In this document: positions 19,828-28,964 of the stretch, one piece after another
Position numbering within the stretch: the first letter of the stretch is position 1
Layout: each line of letters starts with the position of its first letter
DNA from: Allorhizocola rhizosphaerae
GTDB lineage: Bacteria > Actinomycetota > Actinomycetes > Mycobacteriales > Micromonosporaceae
Reading direction: 5' to 3'
NCBI RefSeq assembly: GCF_003426775.1
Contig: NZ_QJUG01000010.1
Location: 1-62,860, forward strand
Length of the DNA stretch: 62,860 nucleotides
Notes under the pieces: model-generated
The model's input: the letters and a program-made list of their open reading frames with translations, nothing else
What the model was told of the DNA's origin: nothing
Databases searched by the model: none
Program-made: the position numbers and the translations under genes

Positions 19828-20754
19828 GTGACGCCGGGCCCGGTCATTTGGTTGTCTGCATATGGATTTCAGTTGGCGTTCCCTTGGCTGGTGCGCCTGT
19901 TTCTCTCGTCGCCTGCGATGGAGTTTGCCACCAGGCCGATTGCCGAGCCGGAGACCATTCTGGTGCCTACACGGCATGGTCCGATCAAATCGTTGATTCT
20001 CCGGCCGCCGCCTGACCTCGTGACCGAGTGGTCGCGCCAGGGCCGATTGCCACCGGTACACGTGCAAATCGCCGGCGGCGCGTTCATCGGGCGGTATCCC
20101 GAGCTCGAAGCCAATGTGGGCCGCTATCTGGCCTCGGAAGTCGGCTGCTGCGTGGTCCTGCCCGGTTATCGCACAGCGCCGCAAGCGTCCTTTCCCGTGG
20201 CGGAGCAGCAGATACACGACGTGGTTCAGTGGTTGCACGGTAACGGCGCCTTATGTGGATGGGACGGCGATCACTTGTCGGTTGGCGGAGGGAGCGCGGG
20301 TGGTAAGTTGGCGCTTAATGCGGTGCAGCAAGCAATAGACGCGGCCGCATTCGTTCCTCTGGCTCTCACTGTTGAATACGCCTTGTGCGATGTGGCGTTG
20401 ACCGACGAGTTCTGGTGCAGCCTAAAGCGCAGTTCCTACATCAGACCGTGGATGCTGCGGTTGATGCGGAGCGCATATTTCACCGACCGGATGCGGTTGG
20501 TCGAACCGCTGGCTTCGCCCGCGCGGTACGACCGGCTTACCGAGTTTCCACCGACACTGATCACCACGGGTGGACTGGACATCCTGCACACGGAGATGGA
20601 CCGTCTGGCCGCACGTCTCGCGGCAGAAGGAGTGACCGTCACACACCACCGGTTTGAGTCGGCGGACCATGGTTACACCCATATGCGACCGATCGAGACA
20701 GCGGCTCAGGCCATTTTCATGATTGGCCAGCATTTGAGGAGATGGGTGGTCTAG
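19828..20754 (+). CDS. Alpha/beta hydrolase, HSL type
   Basis: A 308-aa hydrolase of the hormone-sensitive-lipase type, usually esterases acting on small lipids or steroid-like esters. The triad is visible: Ser156 in GGGSAGG, Asp251 in GGLDILH and His281 in SADHGYTH. The oxyanion HGGG of the family is altered to IAGGAF (residues 81-86), so the leading His is missing. A hydrophobic N-terminal stretch (residues 5-28) may touch the membrane. The GTG at 19828 follows GAGAGGAG. A rare TTA codon encodes Leu142. In this locus it may cleave an ester or diphosphate-derived intermediate; the substrate is unknown. Confidence 0.85.
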   Translation: MTPGPVIWLSAYGFQLAFPWLVRLFLSSPAMEFATRPIAEPETILVPTRHGPIKSLILRPPPDLVTEWSRQGRLPPVHVQIAGGAFIGRYPELEANVGRYLASEVGCCVVLPGYRTAPQASFPVAEQQIHDVVQWLHGNGALCGWDGDHLSVGGGSAGGKLALNAVQQAIDAAAFVPLALTVEYALCDVALTDEFWCSLKRSSYIRPWMLRLMRSAYFTDRMRLVEPLASPARYDRLTEFPPTLITTGGLDILHTEMDRLAARLAAEGVTVTHHRFESADHGYTHMRPIETAAQAIFMIGQHLRRWVV

Positions 20755-20990
20755 GGCGGTCCGCCCCTCCACACAATCGGTCTTCGTCGGTGGAGTGGAC
20801 ACAGGTGGAAAATTTAACATCCAAGCCCATTGCGGTACTTGCTCGGGCGGGCCATCGGATGGTCGCCTTGAGGGGGCACGGTCGATTGACGGGCCGGTGC
20901 CGGTGGCGCGCAGCCAAAGTATGTCTCAGGCGGCAGATCCGTATGAGACACGATGCGGCACACGCTACGGGTTCAGCGAACGGAAATGAC

Positions 20991-21113
20991 ATGGATGGCG
21001 TGAACCACCCCGGCTCTGACGCTCCTGCGTCGGAAGTGACCGAGGCCATTATTCGGTTACCCGTACGGCCCAAGGTGTTCCACACGACCGCATCCGAAGG
21101 AGCGCAGACATGA
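20991..21113 (+). CDS. Possible 40-aa ORF coupled to the UbiB-like gene
   Basis: A 40-codon frame (MDGVNHPGSDAPASEV ... TTASEGAQT) ends exactly over the start of the UbiB-like gene in an ATGA overlap, the arrangement used for translational coupling. The ribosome binding site is weak. It has no recognised domain. The ATGA overlap is the main support; the preceding 20755-20990 holds nothing recognisable. Confidence 0.4.
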   Translation: MDGVNHPGSDAPASEVTEAIIRLPVRPKVFHTTASEGAQT

Positions 21114-22624
21114 CGCGCGGTCGCTTGATCACGGTGACGAGGGTGTTCACCTCCCTACTCGCCGATGAGGCCGGCCACACCGCATCGGCTCTTGGCGGCC
21201 GGGCCGCAGGAGCCGGCGCGGCGGCTCGACGGGCCGAGGCAGCGCGCATGGCCCTGGAACGGCTCGGCCCCTTCTGGGTCAAGGTCGGGCAAATTATGTC
21301 CACACGATCCGACTTCGTGCCATTGCACATGAGAAAGGAGTTCGAAAAGCTTCACGACGAGGTCGGTGTGGCGCCTTTCTCGATATTCGAACCACAATTG
21401 GAGGCAGAGCTGGGTCAGGGCTGGCGCCGGATGTTTCGTGAGGTGCACACCGCCGAACCCCTGGGATCGGCGTCGCTGGCACAGGTCTACCGAGTCGTCC
21501 TTGCCAATGGGCAACACGGCGTGCTGAAGCTCCAACGGCCCGATATCCGGGAGATGGTGCTCGCGGACATGCGCTTGTTTCGCCGCGGAGCACGAGTGGT
21601 GCGCAGATGTGCCCCCCGGTTCAACGCCGTCATCGATATCGAGGCCATGCTGAATGTGGTGTTCGAGGCGATGGAGGCGGAGCTGGACTTCACCGTGGAA
21701 GCCGCCAACATGGAGCAGGGCCGACGGCTTGCGGAGCGGTTCGAATCGATCAGCGTGCCACAGGTCTACCTCGCCACGCCGAAGGTACTGGTGCAAAGCC
21801 AGGCGCCGGGGTGTTCCATTCGAGATGTCGGCAAGGGCGGCCTCCCGGACGATCAGCGGTTGGCGATCGGCCGGGATCTGCTCCGATTCATGTACCACGG
21901 GTACTACCTCGAGCGCATGTTCCACGCGGATCCTCATCCGGGCAACATCTTCGTGCAGAAAGGCGAGCAAGCCACGCTCATCGACTGGGGTCTGGTTGGC
22001 AGGGTGGACCGGCCCACCAGCCGCGACGCCCTCCGCATCCTGATGCATGTCGCGGGCAACGACGGCAGCGGAGCGGCACGTGCCTGGCTGGAGCTGGGAC
22101 GAGCCACACCATGGGCCGACATCGCCGGATTCTGCGGCGACATAGCCGCCCTGGTACCCAAGCTGACCGACGCGTCGCTTGATCAACTAAACTTCGGTGT
22201 CACCCTCACCTCGGTGATGAAATGCTCCGCCCGCCGGGGTATCAAGACGAGTCCCATGATCTCCTTACTGGCAAGGTCCTTTTCCACCCTGGAAGGGTCG
22301 ATTCGCTGCATCGCCCCCGAACTGACCGTGACGGAGGTGCTCCGCGAGGACATCTGTGACATCATGTGCCATCTCGTCGGCGAAACGATTTCGCATACCA
22401 AGGCCGCCTCAGACGTTCTCGAGGCGATCGCCATAGCGCACAGCGCACCCGAGCAACTGCGCAGCATCGTGCGCGATGTCGCCAATCGCGACCTGTCGAT
22501 CCAGATAAGCCGAGCCCCGCCCAGCGTTCCAGGGGCGATGGCGCCCGTGCTTCCCTTGGCGGCAGGGTTGGGACTCGTCGCGCTGATCCTGCATCACCGA
22601 CGCAAGATGCAAGGTAACAGATGA
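21110..22624 (+). CDS. ABC1/UbiB-family atypical kinase
   Basis: A 504-aa member of the ABC1/UbiB/AarF family. Known members bind ATP and help move or use hydrophobic isoprenoid quinone precursors at membranes. Seen here: the KxGQ motif (KVGQ, residues 58-61), the Ala-rich loop variant GSASLAQVY (119-127), Lys140, the catalytic HADPHPGN (272-279) and DWG in place of DFG (Asp292). The C-terminus ends with a hydrophobic helix (PLAAGLGLVALIL) and basic residues, a likely membrane anchor. Leu386 is a TTA codon. In a locus that makes a long isoprenoid, a role in extracting or presenting a lipophilic substrate is attractive inference. Confidence 0.9.
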   Translation: MTRGRLITVTRVFTSLLADEAGHTASALGGRAAGAGAAARRAEAARMALERLGPFWVKVGQIMSTRSDFVPLHMRKEFEKLHDEVGVAPFSIFEPQLEAELGQGWRRMFREVHTAEPLGSASLAQVYRVVLANGQHGVLKLQRPDIREMVLADMRLFRRGARVVRRCAPRFNAVIDIEAMLNVVFEAMEAELDFTVEAANMEQGRRLAERFESISVPQVYLATPKVLVQSQAPGCSIRDVGKGGLPDDQRLAIGRDLLRFMYHGYYLERMFHADPHPGNIFVQKGEQATLIDWGLVGRVDRPTSRDALRILMHVAGNDGSGAARAWLELGRATPWADIAGFCGDIAALVPKLTDASLDQLNFGVTLTSVMKCSARRGIKTSPMISLLARSFSTLEGSIRCIAPELTVTEVLREDICDIMCHLVGETISHTKAASDVLEAIAIAHSAPEQLRSIVRDVANRDLSIQISRAPPSVPGAMAPVLPLAAGLGLVALILHHRRKMQGNR

Positions 22625-22769
22625 ACGGCTCGGCGACTTAACACCGTAGCCACCTTAACAACTGCAATGACTCAAGCCATTGGGTTATGGGCCGATATCG
22701 GGTGTGAGTCGACGCAGTGACACTGCACCGAACAGTGCGCAAACACAAAGACGCAGGAGGATGATTTTC

Positions 22770-23150
22770 ATGTCTCGCCGCAGTGGCATCAGCAGTTACC
22801 TGGGCGACGTCGCCGACGATACGAAGGAGTTCGTGGACAGTCTCCTGGACCGGGTATCCGACCTTGACCGCGAGCTGCGGCAAGCTGCGCGGCGTGCGCT
22901 CGACAACCAGAAGGACCGCGATAAGCGGGTTGCCGACATGAGAGACGAGGTGCGGCGGCTGTCCCGTCAGCTCCAGGAGCTCGATGATTCGGGCCCTGAC
23001 GAGGGTACGGGTGGCGGTTCAGAATCCCACAGCGGCATATCCGAGCAGATCGACGCGCTGAGATCGGAGATGAGGACGCTGTCGAAGGCGCTGGAGGATT
23101 TCGCCGCGCGCGGGCCAGGCTCGGCGACTTCCGGCAAGACATCGACCTAA
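22770..23150 (+). CDS. Coiled-coil phasin-like protein
   Basis: A 126-aa hydrophilic protein. Residues ~5-70 form a long amphipathic helix or coiled coil (DDTKEFVDSLLDRVSDLDRE ... RDEVRRLSRQLQEL), then a Gly/Asp linker and a second short helix. No enzyme motif is present. The ATG at 22770 follows AGGAGG at nine bases. The shape recalls phasins, the small helical proteins that coat storage-granule surfaces. The next gene looks like the DNA-binding part of a granule regulator, which supports this. The assignment is by shape and neighbourhood, not sequence identity. Confidence 0.7.
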   Translation: MSRRSGISSYLGDVADDTKEFVDSLLDRVSDLDRELRQAARRALDNQKDRDKRVADMRDEVRRLSRQLQELDDSGPDEGTGGGSESHSGISEQIDALRSEMRTLSKALEDFAARGPGSATSGKTST

Positions 23151-23163
23151 GGGAGCCAAGCCC

Positions 23164-23541
23164 ATGCGTCGCGACGGCACGCATCCTGCACGGCCGGCCG
23201 GTGGGCGTCGCCTCTTTCGCGAGGAGCCCGACGGGAACCTGTACGACCTCGACAAACGTTGCCTTGTCAGTCCCACGGAACTCGGTGATGCGCTGGCGGC
23301 CGGCGCCACGTTCAGGGCCTACCGGCACGACACGGGTGCGGACTGCACCTATGAGATTCTGTTGAAGCTCTTGGCGTTGCATCCGCTGACGGCGATTGGA
23401 GCCGGCTCACGTGAGCTGATTACCACGGACGCAGCGGTCGAGGCGTCGGTGCAGCGGGCAGTTCTCGGACGGCCTATGCGTTCGGGACGCACGCGGTTCC
23501 CGGCCGATCGGAGCGACGCTGATGGTGGTTGGGCGTATTGA
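23164..23541 (+). CDS. PhaR-N-like protein (polyhydroxyalkanoate regulator DNA-binding domain)
   Basis: A 125-aa protein whose residues ~14-70 resemble the N-terminal domain of PHA-accumulation regulators: RRLFREEPDGNLYDLDKR, then LVSPTELGDALAAG and YEILLKLLA, matching the family pattern of an NRRLYD-like start and an ILLQII-like end. In known PhaR proteins this domain binds DNA and the granule. The C-terminal half is unlike PhaR. It starts 13 bases after the phasin-like gene and ends the locus. The motif fit is moderate; a search against PF07879 would decide. Confidence 0.6.
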   Translation: MRRDGTHPARPAGGRRLFREEPDGNLYDLDKRCLVSPTELGDALAAGATFRAYRHDTGADCTYEILLKLLALHPLTAIGAGSRELITTDAAVEASVQRAVLGRPMRSGRTRFPADRSDADGGWAY

Positions 23542-23730
23542 CCACGGGCGTGGCGAGGGAACCACAGCGATGGCGGCTTAGCCATGCACACACCGCACCC
23601 CTCGAGCAATCACCTGCAAGGCGGTTCCGCATGAACGCTTCCATGCATTCCGACCTGATCGGCGGGGCCACTCGAGGACTATGGTGACCAACCGAGAAGG
23701 CCTGCGTAGCCAGGGGCGTCTGACACCGGC

Positions 23731-24009
23731 CTACTCAGATGGATGTGCTTCGGGAGTACTGCACCAGCCCGCCGGCGGACTGCCGGGGCCATGCGGGTCA
23801 TTCCACGGCTGGTCGGCCATCAGTTCGGCCGCTGCCGCTCCCAATGCCGCGAAGCTCACGCCCGGGTGCCTGCTGCGGACGGCGCCGGGCCGGCGGCGCA
23901 GCGCTTCTGGCAGACGGCCGTTGCCGTGGTCGGCCTCGCTGAGGTCAGGATCGTAGGCCGGGTGCTCCTCGCGCGGCGCGTCTAGCGCGGTCCGCGTCGG
24001 CGTGGGCAC
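23731..24009 (-). pseudogene. Aminoglycoside N(3)-acetyltransferase fragment
   Basis: A 92-codon leftward frame holds the central part of an AAC(3)-type protein: YDPDLSEADHGNGRLPEALR, then RPGAVRSRHPGVSFAALG and QPWNDPHGPGSP. In AAC(3) enzymes these segments follow one another, but the N-terminal CoA-binding part and the C-terminal third are missing, so it is a remnant. The rest of 23542-23730 shows nothing. Confidence 0.7.
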
Positions 24010-24011
24010 GG

Positions 24012-24464
24012 CTATGCCGCAAGCCGTTCCGGGCGCGAGCCCTCTGTCGCGGCCAGCCGCCCGTCGATCGCGAGCGAGCCGGAACCGGCCCAGAGCAGAT
24101 AGAGGTTCAACATCAGCAGCACCGGAGCCACACCGAGATGGAACGGGCCGCCGACGGTCAGGCCGGCCGTCAGGATCGCACCGGCCATCACGATGGTCAA
24201 ACCCAGTGCGGCCAGGCGGGCGCCGAGGCCGAGCATCAGCATCAGCCCGGCGCAGAACTCCAGCAGGCCCACCAGATAGACGATCACGGGCGAGTCGGGG
24301 AACCCGAATTTGACGAACTCGGTCACCTCGAACTCAGTGATCACGAACTTCACCGCCCCGAAGAAGGCGAACGCCAGACCGACGAAAATCCGGATCACGG
24401 CGGTCACGGCCGCCGCGCGACCGTCAACCCGACTGCCAACAAACCACTTCAAACGATTGCTCAC
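24012..24464 (-). CDS. DoxX-family membrane protein
   Basis: A 150-aa integral membrane protein with four predicted helices (AVIRIFVGLAFAFFGAVKF; VYLVGLLEFCAGLMLML; LGLTIVMAGAILTAG; VLLMLNLYLLWAG). The Phe/Gly-rich first helix with FxxxGxxKF and the LLEFxxGxxLxxG second helix are characteristic of DoxX. The family is linked to redox or thiol stress in a few cases; the role here is unknown. The GTG start at 24464 has only a weak ribosome binding site. It lies among gene remnants and shows no operon partner. Confidence 0.85.
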   Translation of the reverse strand: MSNRLKWFVGSRVDGRAAAVTAVIRIFVGLAFAFFGAVKFVITEFEVTEFVKFGFPDSPVIVYLVGLLEFCAGLMLMLGLGARLAALGLTIVMAGAILTAGLTVGGPFHLGVAPVLLMLNLYLLWAGSGSLAIDGRLAATEGSRPERLAA

Positions 24465-24503
24465 TCTATTTCAGAGCCGGCACGGCCGTCAGCGTTACAG
24501 ATC

Positions 24504-24780
24504 CTACGGCGGACTTTGGCGTTGGCGAGGATCTGCCGGCTCGGCAGTGCCGTGCTCGCCGCAGCTGTCAGGCCCGAAGCGGCCAGGTGGGGCGTCGACG
24601 ATGTGCAGGCCGACGGCGTAGCCGTCCATGTCCGGCACGCCACGCGGAGGCTGGCCGAACTTGGCCGCGGCCGTGTCACCGAGCACATAGGAGGGTGTGT
24701 GCCGCATGCCCGCCAGGTCGATGTCGCGCGTGATGATGTCGTAGGCGCGGTCGAACGCCTCGCCGAGCCCGGCAGAGCTT
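24504..24780 (-). pseudogene. DUF2268 zinc-protease-like C-terminal fragment
   Basis: A leftward frame reads LGEAFDRAYDIITRD, MRHTPSYVLGDTAAAKFG and DMDGYAVGLHIVDA, matching the C-terminal end of DUF2268 predicted Zn-dependent proteases (YxxGD...GYAxGxxxV). The N-terminal HExxH part is absent and no start fits, so it is a remnant. The adjoining 24781-24981 has no recognisable content. Confidence 0.65.
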
Positions 24781-24981
24781 TTACATTCCCCACGATGCAG
24801 TAAACGCTTGCATCTGTCGCCAGGGCCTGAGAGGGGCGATGCGCAGCTGGCAATTTGCCGTGTCTGTCCTGGGCAGCCGGTGCGGTCGCGGCACCTGGGC
24901 GGCCCGTTCGTCCGGGAGCTGGTGGTGATCTGAGCGCCACCGCCAACTCCCGGAACCTGCCGTCAAAGGCCTTGCGGAGGG

Positions 24982-26415
24982 TTATTCGCCAGACGGTACG
25001 GGGAGGGCGACACCGGTCCGCACCGGTACACCGAGGTTCGGTGTGCCGTCGGCGTTCCAGTTGACCTTTTGTGCTCGCGTGGTGCGCGTCGTGCCGCAGC
25101 CCTGCGTCGCCGAGCTGTTGGCGTGGTACGCGATCCAGGTCTCGGTGCCGTCGGGTGAGGTGAAGAACGAGTGGTGGCCGGGGCCGTAGACCCCGTTCGC
25201 GTCGTTGCGCTGGAAGATCGGGTTGGGGAACTTCGTCCAGGACGAGGCGGCCAGTGGGTCGCCGCCGCGGTACTCCAGCATGCCGATCTTGTAGTTCGGT
25301 CCGCCGCAGTAGCTGGCCGAGTAGGTCAGGAACGTGCGGCCGTTGTGCTGCAACAGGAACGACCCTTCGTTGACGGCGCCCTCCTGCCGTTCCCAGGCCA
25401 GCGTCGGGGCCGAGATCCGGGTTCCGAATGCTGCGGCTGTCCACGGGTTGGTCATCGGTGCGATGAACAGTGACTGCAACCTGTCCGTGCCGAACGCCGA
25501 GAACGTCATGTACAGGGTGTTGTTCAGCCGGATCGGGGCGGCGTCGATGGCCCAGCCGTTGTTGGGCATCAGGTTGAGGATCCCGCGGATGGTGTACGGG
25601 CCGAGCGGGTCGGATCCTGCGCTTTCGGCGACATGCGTACGCCGGGGCAGACTGCCTTGTTCGACGGAGTAGTACAGGTACCACCGGTTGTTGATGAGTT
25701 CCAGGTGCGGGGCCCACATCGTGTTCCCGCCGGTGCGCACGACTATCTGCTCCGCTGCGGTACGCAGCCCGGCGATGGTGGGTGAGCGGCGCATCACCAC
25801 ATTGGAGGTCCAGGTCGTGGCGACGTAGTAGTAGAACCCGTTGTGGAACACCAACGTCGGGTCGGCGCTGTTCGGGGTACCCACCACCGGGTTGGTGAAC
25901 GTCGCGCCGCCGGCACCGACCTCGAGATGGTCCACATTGGGCAGACCGCTGGACGTGGTCGCCGCCAACCGGATCGTGTTGCTCCCCGCATTCGCGTTCA
26001 CGGTCAGGGTTTTGGTGACCCACGTGCTCCACGCACCGGTGCCCTCGAACGACGGCGTCTGCACCGTGGTCCCGTTGACCACCAGGCTCGCCGGACGGGC
26101 GGTGGTGGTGCCGTTGGCAAACCGGATCCCGAGCGTGACACTGCCGGCCGCGGCAACGTTCACCGTGAACTGCGCGGCGGCCCCAGTCGCGTTGTTCGTG
26201 TTACAAAACCCGCTTCCGGAGTACCCGGACCAATCCGAGTCGATCGTCCCCTCACAGGTGGCCGGGGAGGTCTCCGCCTCATACCGCGTCGTCGCGGCCG
26301 ACGCCTCCGGCAAACCGACCGTCGCCCCGGCGGCGACCAGGCCAGCGGTAACGCCCACAACAAATCCGGCACGCCAGCGAGACCGGCGCGCAGGCCGTTC
26401 AGTTGTCACATTCAT
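24982..26415 (-). CDS. Secreted GH43-type glycosidase with N-terminal CBM35
   Basis: A 477-aa secreted protein: a twin-Arg-containing signal peptide ending near ASA-ATTRYEAE, a CBM35-like module (residues ~42-165, YEAET start, SGSGFCN), and a five-blade beta-propeller glycosidase. Family marks are SADPTLVFHNGFYYYVAT, IDAAPIRLN and NEGSFLLQHNG, which would supply the acidic residues. GH43 enzymes act mainly on arabinan, xylan or galactan side chains. The ATG at 26415 follows GAGGAG. It lies downstream of, and on the same strand as, the GH53 galactanase, so a joint role on arabinogalactan of plant pectin is likely. The substrate is inferred. Confidence 0.88.
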   Translation of the reverse strand: MNVTTERPARRSRWRAGFVVGVTAGLVAAGATVGLPEASAATTRYEAETSPATCEGTIDSDWSGYSGSGFCNTNNATGAAAQFTVNVAAAGSVTLGIRFANGTTTARPASLVVNGTTVQTPSFEGTGAWSTWVTKTLTVNANAGSNTIRLAATTSSGLPNVDHLEVGAGGATFTNPVVGTPNSADPTLVFHNGFYYYVATTWTSNVVMRRSPTIAGLRTAAEQIVVRTGGNTMWAPHLELINNRWYLYYSVEQGSLPRRTHVAESAGSDPLGPYTIRGILNLMPNNGWAIDAAPIRLNNTLYMTFSAFGTDRLQSLFIAPMTNPWTAAAFGTRISAPTLAWERQEGAVNEGSFLLQHNGRTFLTYSASYCGGPNYKIGMLEYRGGDPLAASSWTKFPNPIFQRNDANGVYGPGHHSFFTSPDGTETWIAYHANSSATQGCGTTRTTRAQKVNWNADGTPNLGVPVRTGVALPVPSGE

Positions 26416-26690
26416 ACACTTCTCCTCGATCTCAAGCGATCGGTGTTCCGATGTCGAGCGCGCCGACGGGGCCAAACACGCAACGCATGCGCCATCGGCT
26501 CGCTGCTCGGTTGCACACCGTTGAAACGTTCTGCCTGTTGGGCTCCTGGTTGACGTCGTCGTCGGTCCAAAGGGGAGTGGCGGCAGGACCCGCCAAAAGA
26601 GGCTGTTGTCTGATCTAACAATGAGCTGTGTTAACAGCCGGCCGAGCGCTACCCGCTGGTGCCGACTGTTCAGCCCCGATGAACATGGGG

Positions 26691-28706
26691 CTATGTGACC
26701 TCGACTGTTGCTTTCACGGCCGTCATCGCCTTGCCTTTACCGCTGCCGAGGTTGGTGATGGTTGCGGTGCCGCTCACGGTGAAGGTGCCTGGCGTGGCGT
26801 AGCTGGCCGGGTTGATGGCACTCCAGGTGACCCTGACAGTCGAGCGGACACCCGTGCGCAGGTCGAGGCTTGTCACGGTGGTGGGGAGCGTGGGAGCCAC
26901 CCGCGCCCGCGTCGCGGCAAAGACGTGGCTCTCAACGACGTTCTTGGCGAATGCGTCGTTCCAGACCTTGAAGGAGGCGCGCAGCGTGCCGTTTGCACCG
27001 GACCCCGTTGCGAAGACGTTGGTGCCGGCCCACGGCCACACACCGGTGCCCGCGTTGTTGGGTATGTCGTTGATCGTCTTCATGGCGGCCATCGTGTCGT
27101 CCCCCTGCGACTGCACCGTATAGGTGAAGCCAACCGGATGGTTCGGATCGGATAGGGGATCGGTGACCCTGCCACTCGACGGCGGAGACATCTCGGCGAT
27201 ATTGAGCTTCACGCCTGGCAGAACCTTGGAGATCTCAACGAGATTGCGCTGCAAGACCGCGTAGCTCCCGTGCCAGTCCGGGTAGTAGGACAGGCCGATC
27301 CGCTCGACCATACCGCTCATATTGTTGAGCTCACCGGAAAGCGCATTGATCAGCGTCATCACCCTGGCAAAAACCTGGTTGGGGTCAAGGACCACCTTGC
27401 CGGTCGGCGTCTGCTCGATGACGTTGAACGCGAAATGCAGCATGCTCTGGATGTGCGTGCCTCTGGTCGCGTTGACTTGTTTGATCGCGCGGTTCCCGGC
27501 ATCGACCAGCCGGGCGAGATTGTTGATCGAGCGCAGGAATTCCTGGTATGCCGCCGAGTTGGTATCGCCTCTGGCTTCTTCGTACTTCATCCACTTCACG
27601 CCGCCACCCGGCGCGAGCCGGTAACGACCCGACGTGTAGTAGTGGTGGTGATGGACGTACGGCGTGATTGCATCGTATTCCCGGCCCCACATCATGCCGT
27701 TCGTGACCTCGTTGCCCAACTGGACGATGTCAGGGGTCGTCCCCTGGGCGACCAGGCTGCTGACGAAATCGTAGGTCCACTGGTAGGTGGTCTGCACGAG
27801 AGCGTCGAACGAGCGATCCGCCCAGGCATAAGGCTTCGGCTGGTTCTGCGGATCGGCCCAGCTGTCGGCGTAATGGAGATCGATCGCAAGCTTCTGCCCG
27901 GCCCCGATGACCGCTTTCGCAACCCGACGGGTGTTCGCCGGCGAGCTGTTGCCCGCACCCGTGCTCGCGCCGCCGGTGCTCTCGTTCTTCGGCTCGTTCC
28001 AGACGCGCAGGCGGATCGTATCCCAGCCGAGATCCTTCGTCAGGCCGAAGAAGTTGTTACCGTTCTCTATGGATCCGGGGTCGGTGAACTTGCCGCCGCG
28101 GACGCCGGGGACCCGTGGGTTGTTGCCGGCGTTGTAGTAGTAGGCCGTGGTGTTGCCGCCCTGCTCGGACGTGTCGGAGCCGTTGTCCATGTCGGGGCGC
28201 AGATAATTGAAGATGTTGAACTCGCGCACACCAACGGGCGAGCCCTCGTTGATCACGAGTCGGAGGTAGCGCAGGCCTTCGAAGTCGAAGACATCGGTGA
28301 AGACGCCACCCGGCCGGGCGTTGTTCCCCCGGTCAGCCAACACCGTCCAGTCGTTCCCGCTCCTCGAGCCCTGCAGTTGATACTTGTACACCGTCCGGTT
28401 GCTCGCGAAGACCGTCTCCACCTTGTGGATCGCGTCGTAGGCGCCGCCCAGATCGACGGTGAGTGTGGCGGGCTGCGAGGTCGCCACCCAGGCTGTCGCC
28501 GCCGAGCCGTCCAGCGCGAGACTCGCGTCACCGCTGGATGCCGTCGCCGACACCCAGTACTTGCCCGAGATGTTGCTTTCAGCCGGCGTGTAGTTGGCCG
28601 TGCCACTCAGTGCGACCGCCGGGCGGGGGGCGCTGACAAGGAGTGCGGCCAAGGTAATCGAGGCGGCCAGCAGGGCCGCACCTGGTCGCTTCAAAGACTT
28701 CCGCAT
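26691..28706 (-). CDS. Secreted GH53 endo-beta-1,4-galactanase with discoidin-like domain
   Basis: A 671-aa secreted enzyme that cuts beta-1,4-galactan of pectin. After a signal peptide (MRKSLKRPG ... AVALS) comes an F5/8-type C (CBM32-like) domain at residues ~35-170, then a GH53 barrel at ~185-560 with RLRVWNEP, the acid/base Glu in QLGNEVTNG and the nucleophile Glu in LNIAEMS, and a C-terminal Ig-like domain ending TVEVT. A string of four His (YVHHHHYY) sits in the barrel. Upstream at 28965 lies a LacI-type operator. Gene order GH53 then GH43 on one strand suggests a galactan/arabinogalactan set; the gap of 275 bases allows a separate promoter for GH43. Confidence 0.93.
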   Translation of the reverse strand: MRKSLKRPGAALLAASITLAALLVSAPRPAVALSGTANYTPAESNISGKYWVSATASSGDASLALDGSAATAWVATSQPATLTVDLGGAYDAIHKVETVFASNRTVYKYQLQGSRSGNDWTVLADRGNNARPGGVFTDVFDFEGLRYLRLVINEGSPVGVREFNIFNYLRPDMDNGSDTSEQGGNTTAYYYNAGNNPRVPGVRGGKFTDPGSIENGNNFFGLTKDLGWDTIRLRVWNEPKNESTGGASTGAGNSSPANTRRVAKAVIGAGQKLAIDLHYADSWADPQNQPKPYAWADRSFDALVQTTYQWTYDFVSSLVAQGTTPDIVQLGNEVTNGMMWGREYDAITPYVHHHHYYTSGRYRLAPGGGVKWMKYEEARGDTNSAAYQEFLRSINNLARLVDAGNRAIKQVNATRGTHIQSMLHFAFNVIEQTPTGKVVLDPNQVFARVMTLINALSGELNNMSGMVERIGLSYYPDWHGSYAVLQRNLVEISKVLPGVKLNIAEMSPPSSGRVTDPLSDPNHPVGFTYTVQSQGDDTMAAMKTINDIPNNAGTGVWPWAGTNVFATGSGANGTLRASFKVWNDAFAKNVVESHVFAATRARVAPTLPTTVTSLDLRTGVRSTVRVTWSAINPASYATPGTFTVSGTATITNLGSGKGKAMTAVKATVEVT

Positions 28707-28964
28707 ACGAAGCTCCTATCTCCTAACGGTCTCAGCGGCGGTCAGCTCACCGATGGGGTCTTTGCGCTACGCGCAGCGGCTATGCGTGCGTGCAGAACAC
28801 GCGGATCGCGGATGGCGGGACGTGGTCGTCATCCGTTCGCGGTCTGGCGTAACGGGGTGGCCGCGACGCGCACGCGGTTCTCCGCGCCTGTCGGCGCGGC
28901 GTGATCACATGCCTCCTCGATCGTCGGGCCGCCCGGGTCGCGGTCGGCCCCGCCGCCCCAACAC

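Noticed and set aside
19674-20015. Frame with a good AGGAGCGGAG site starting at the ATG of 19674
   Set aside because: It runs out of frame far into the hydrolase gene, and the protein is Arg-rich without similarity; the hydrolase GTG has its own site.
26611-26640. TGTTAACA palindrome between the two hydrolase genes GH53 and GH43
   Set aside because: An eight-base palindrome is too short and does not match the operator found upstream of GH53.
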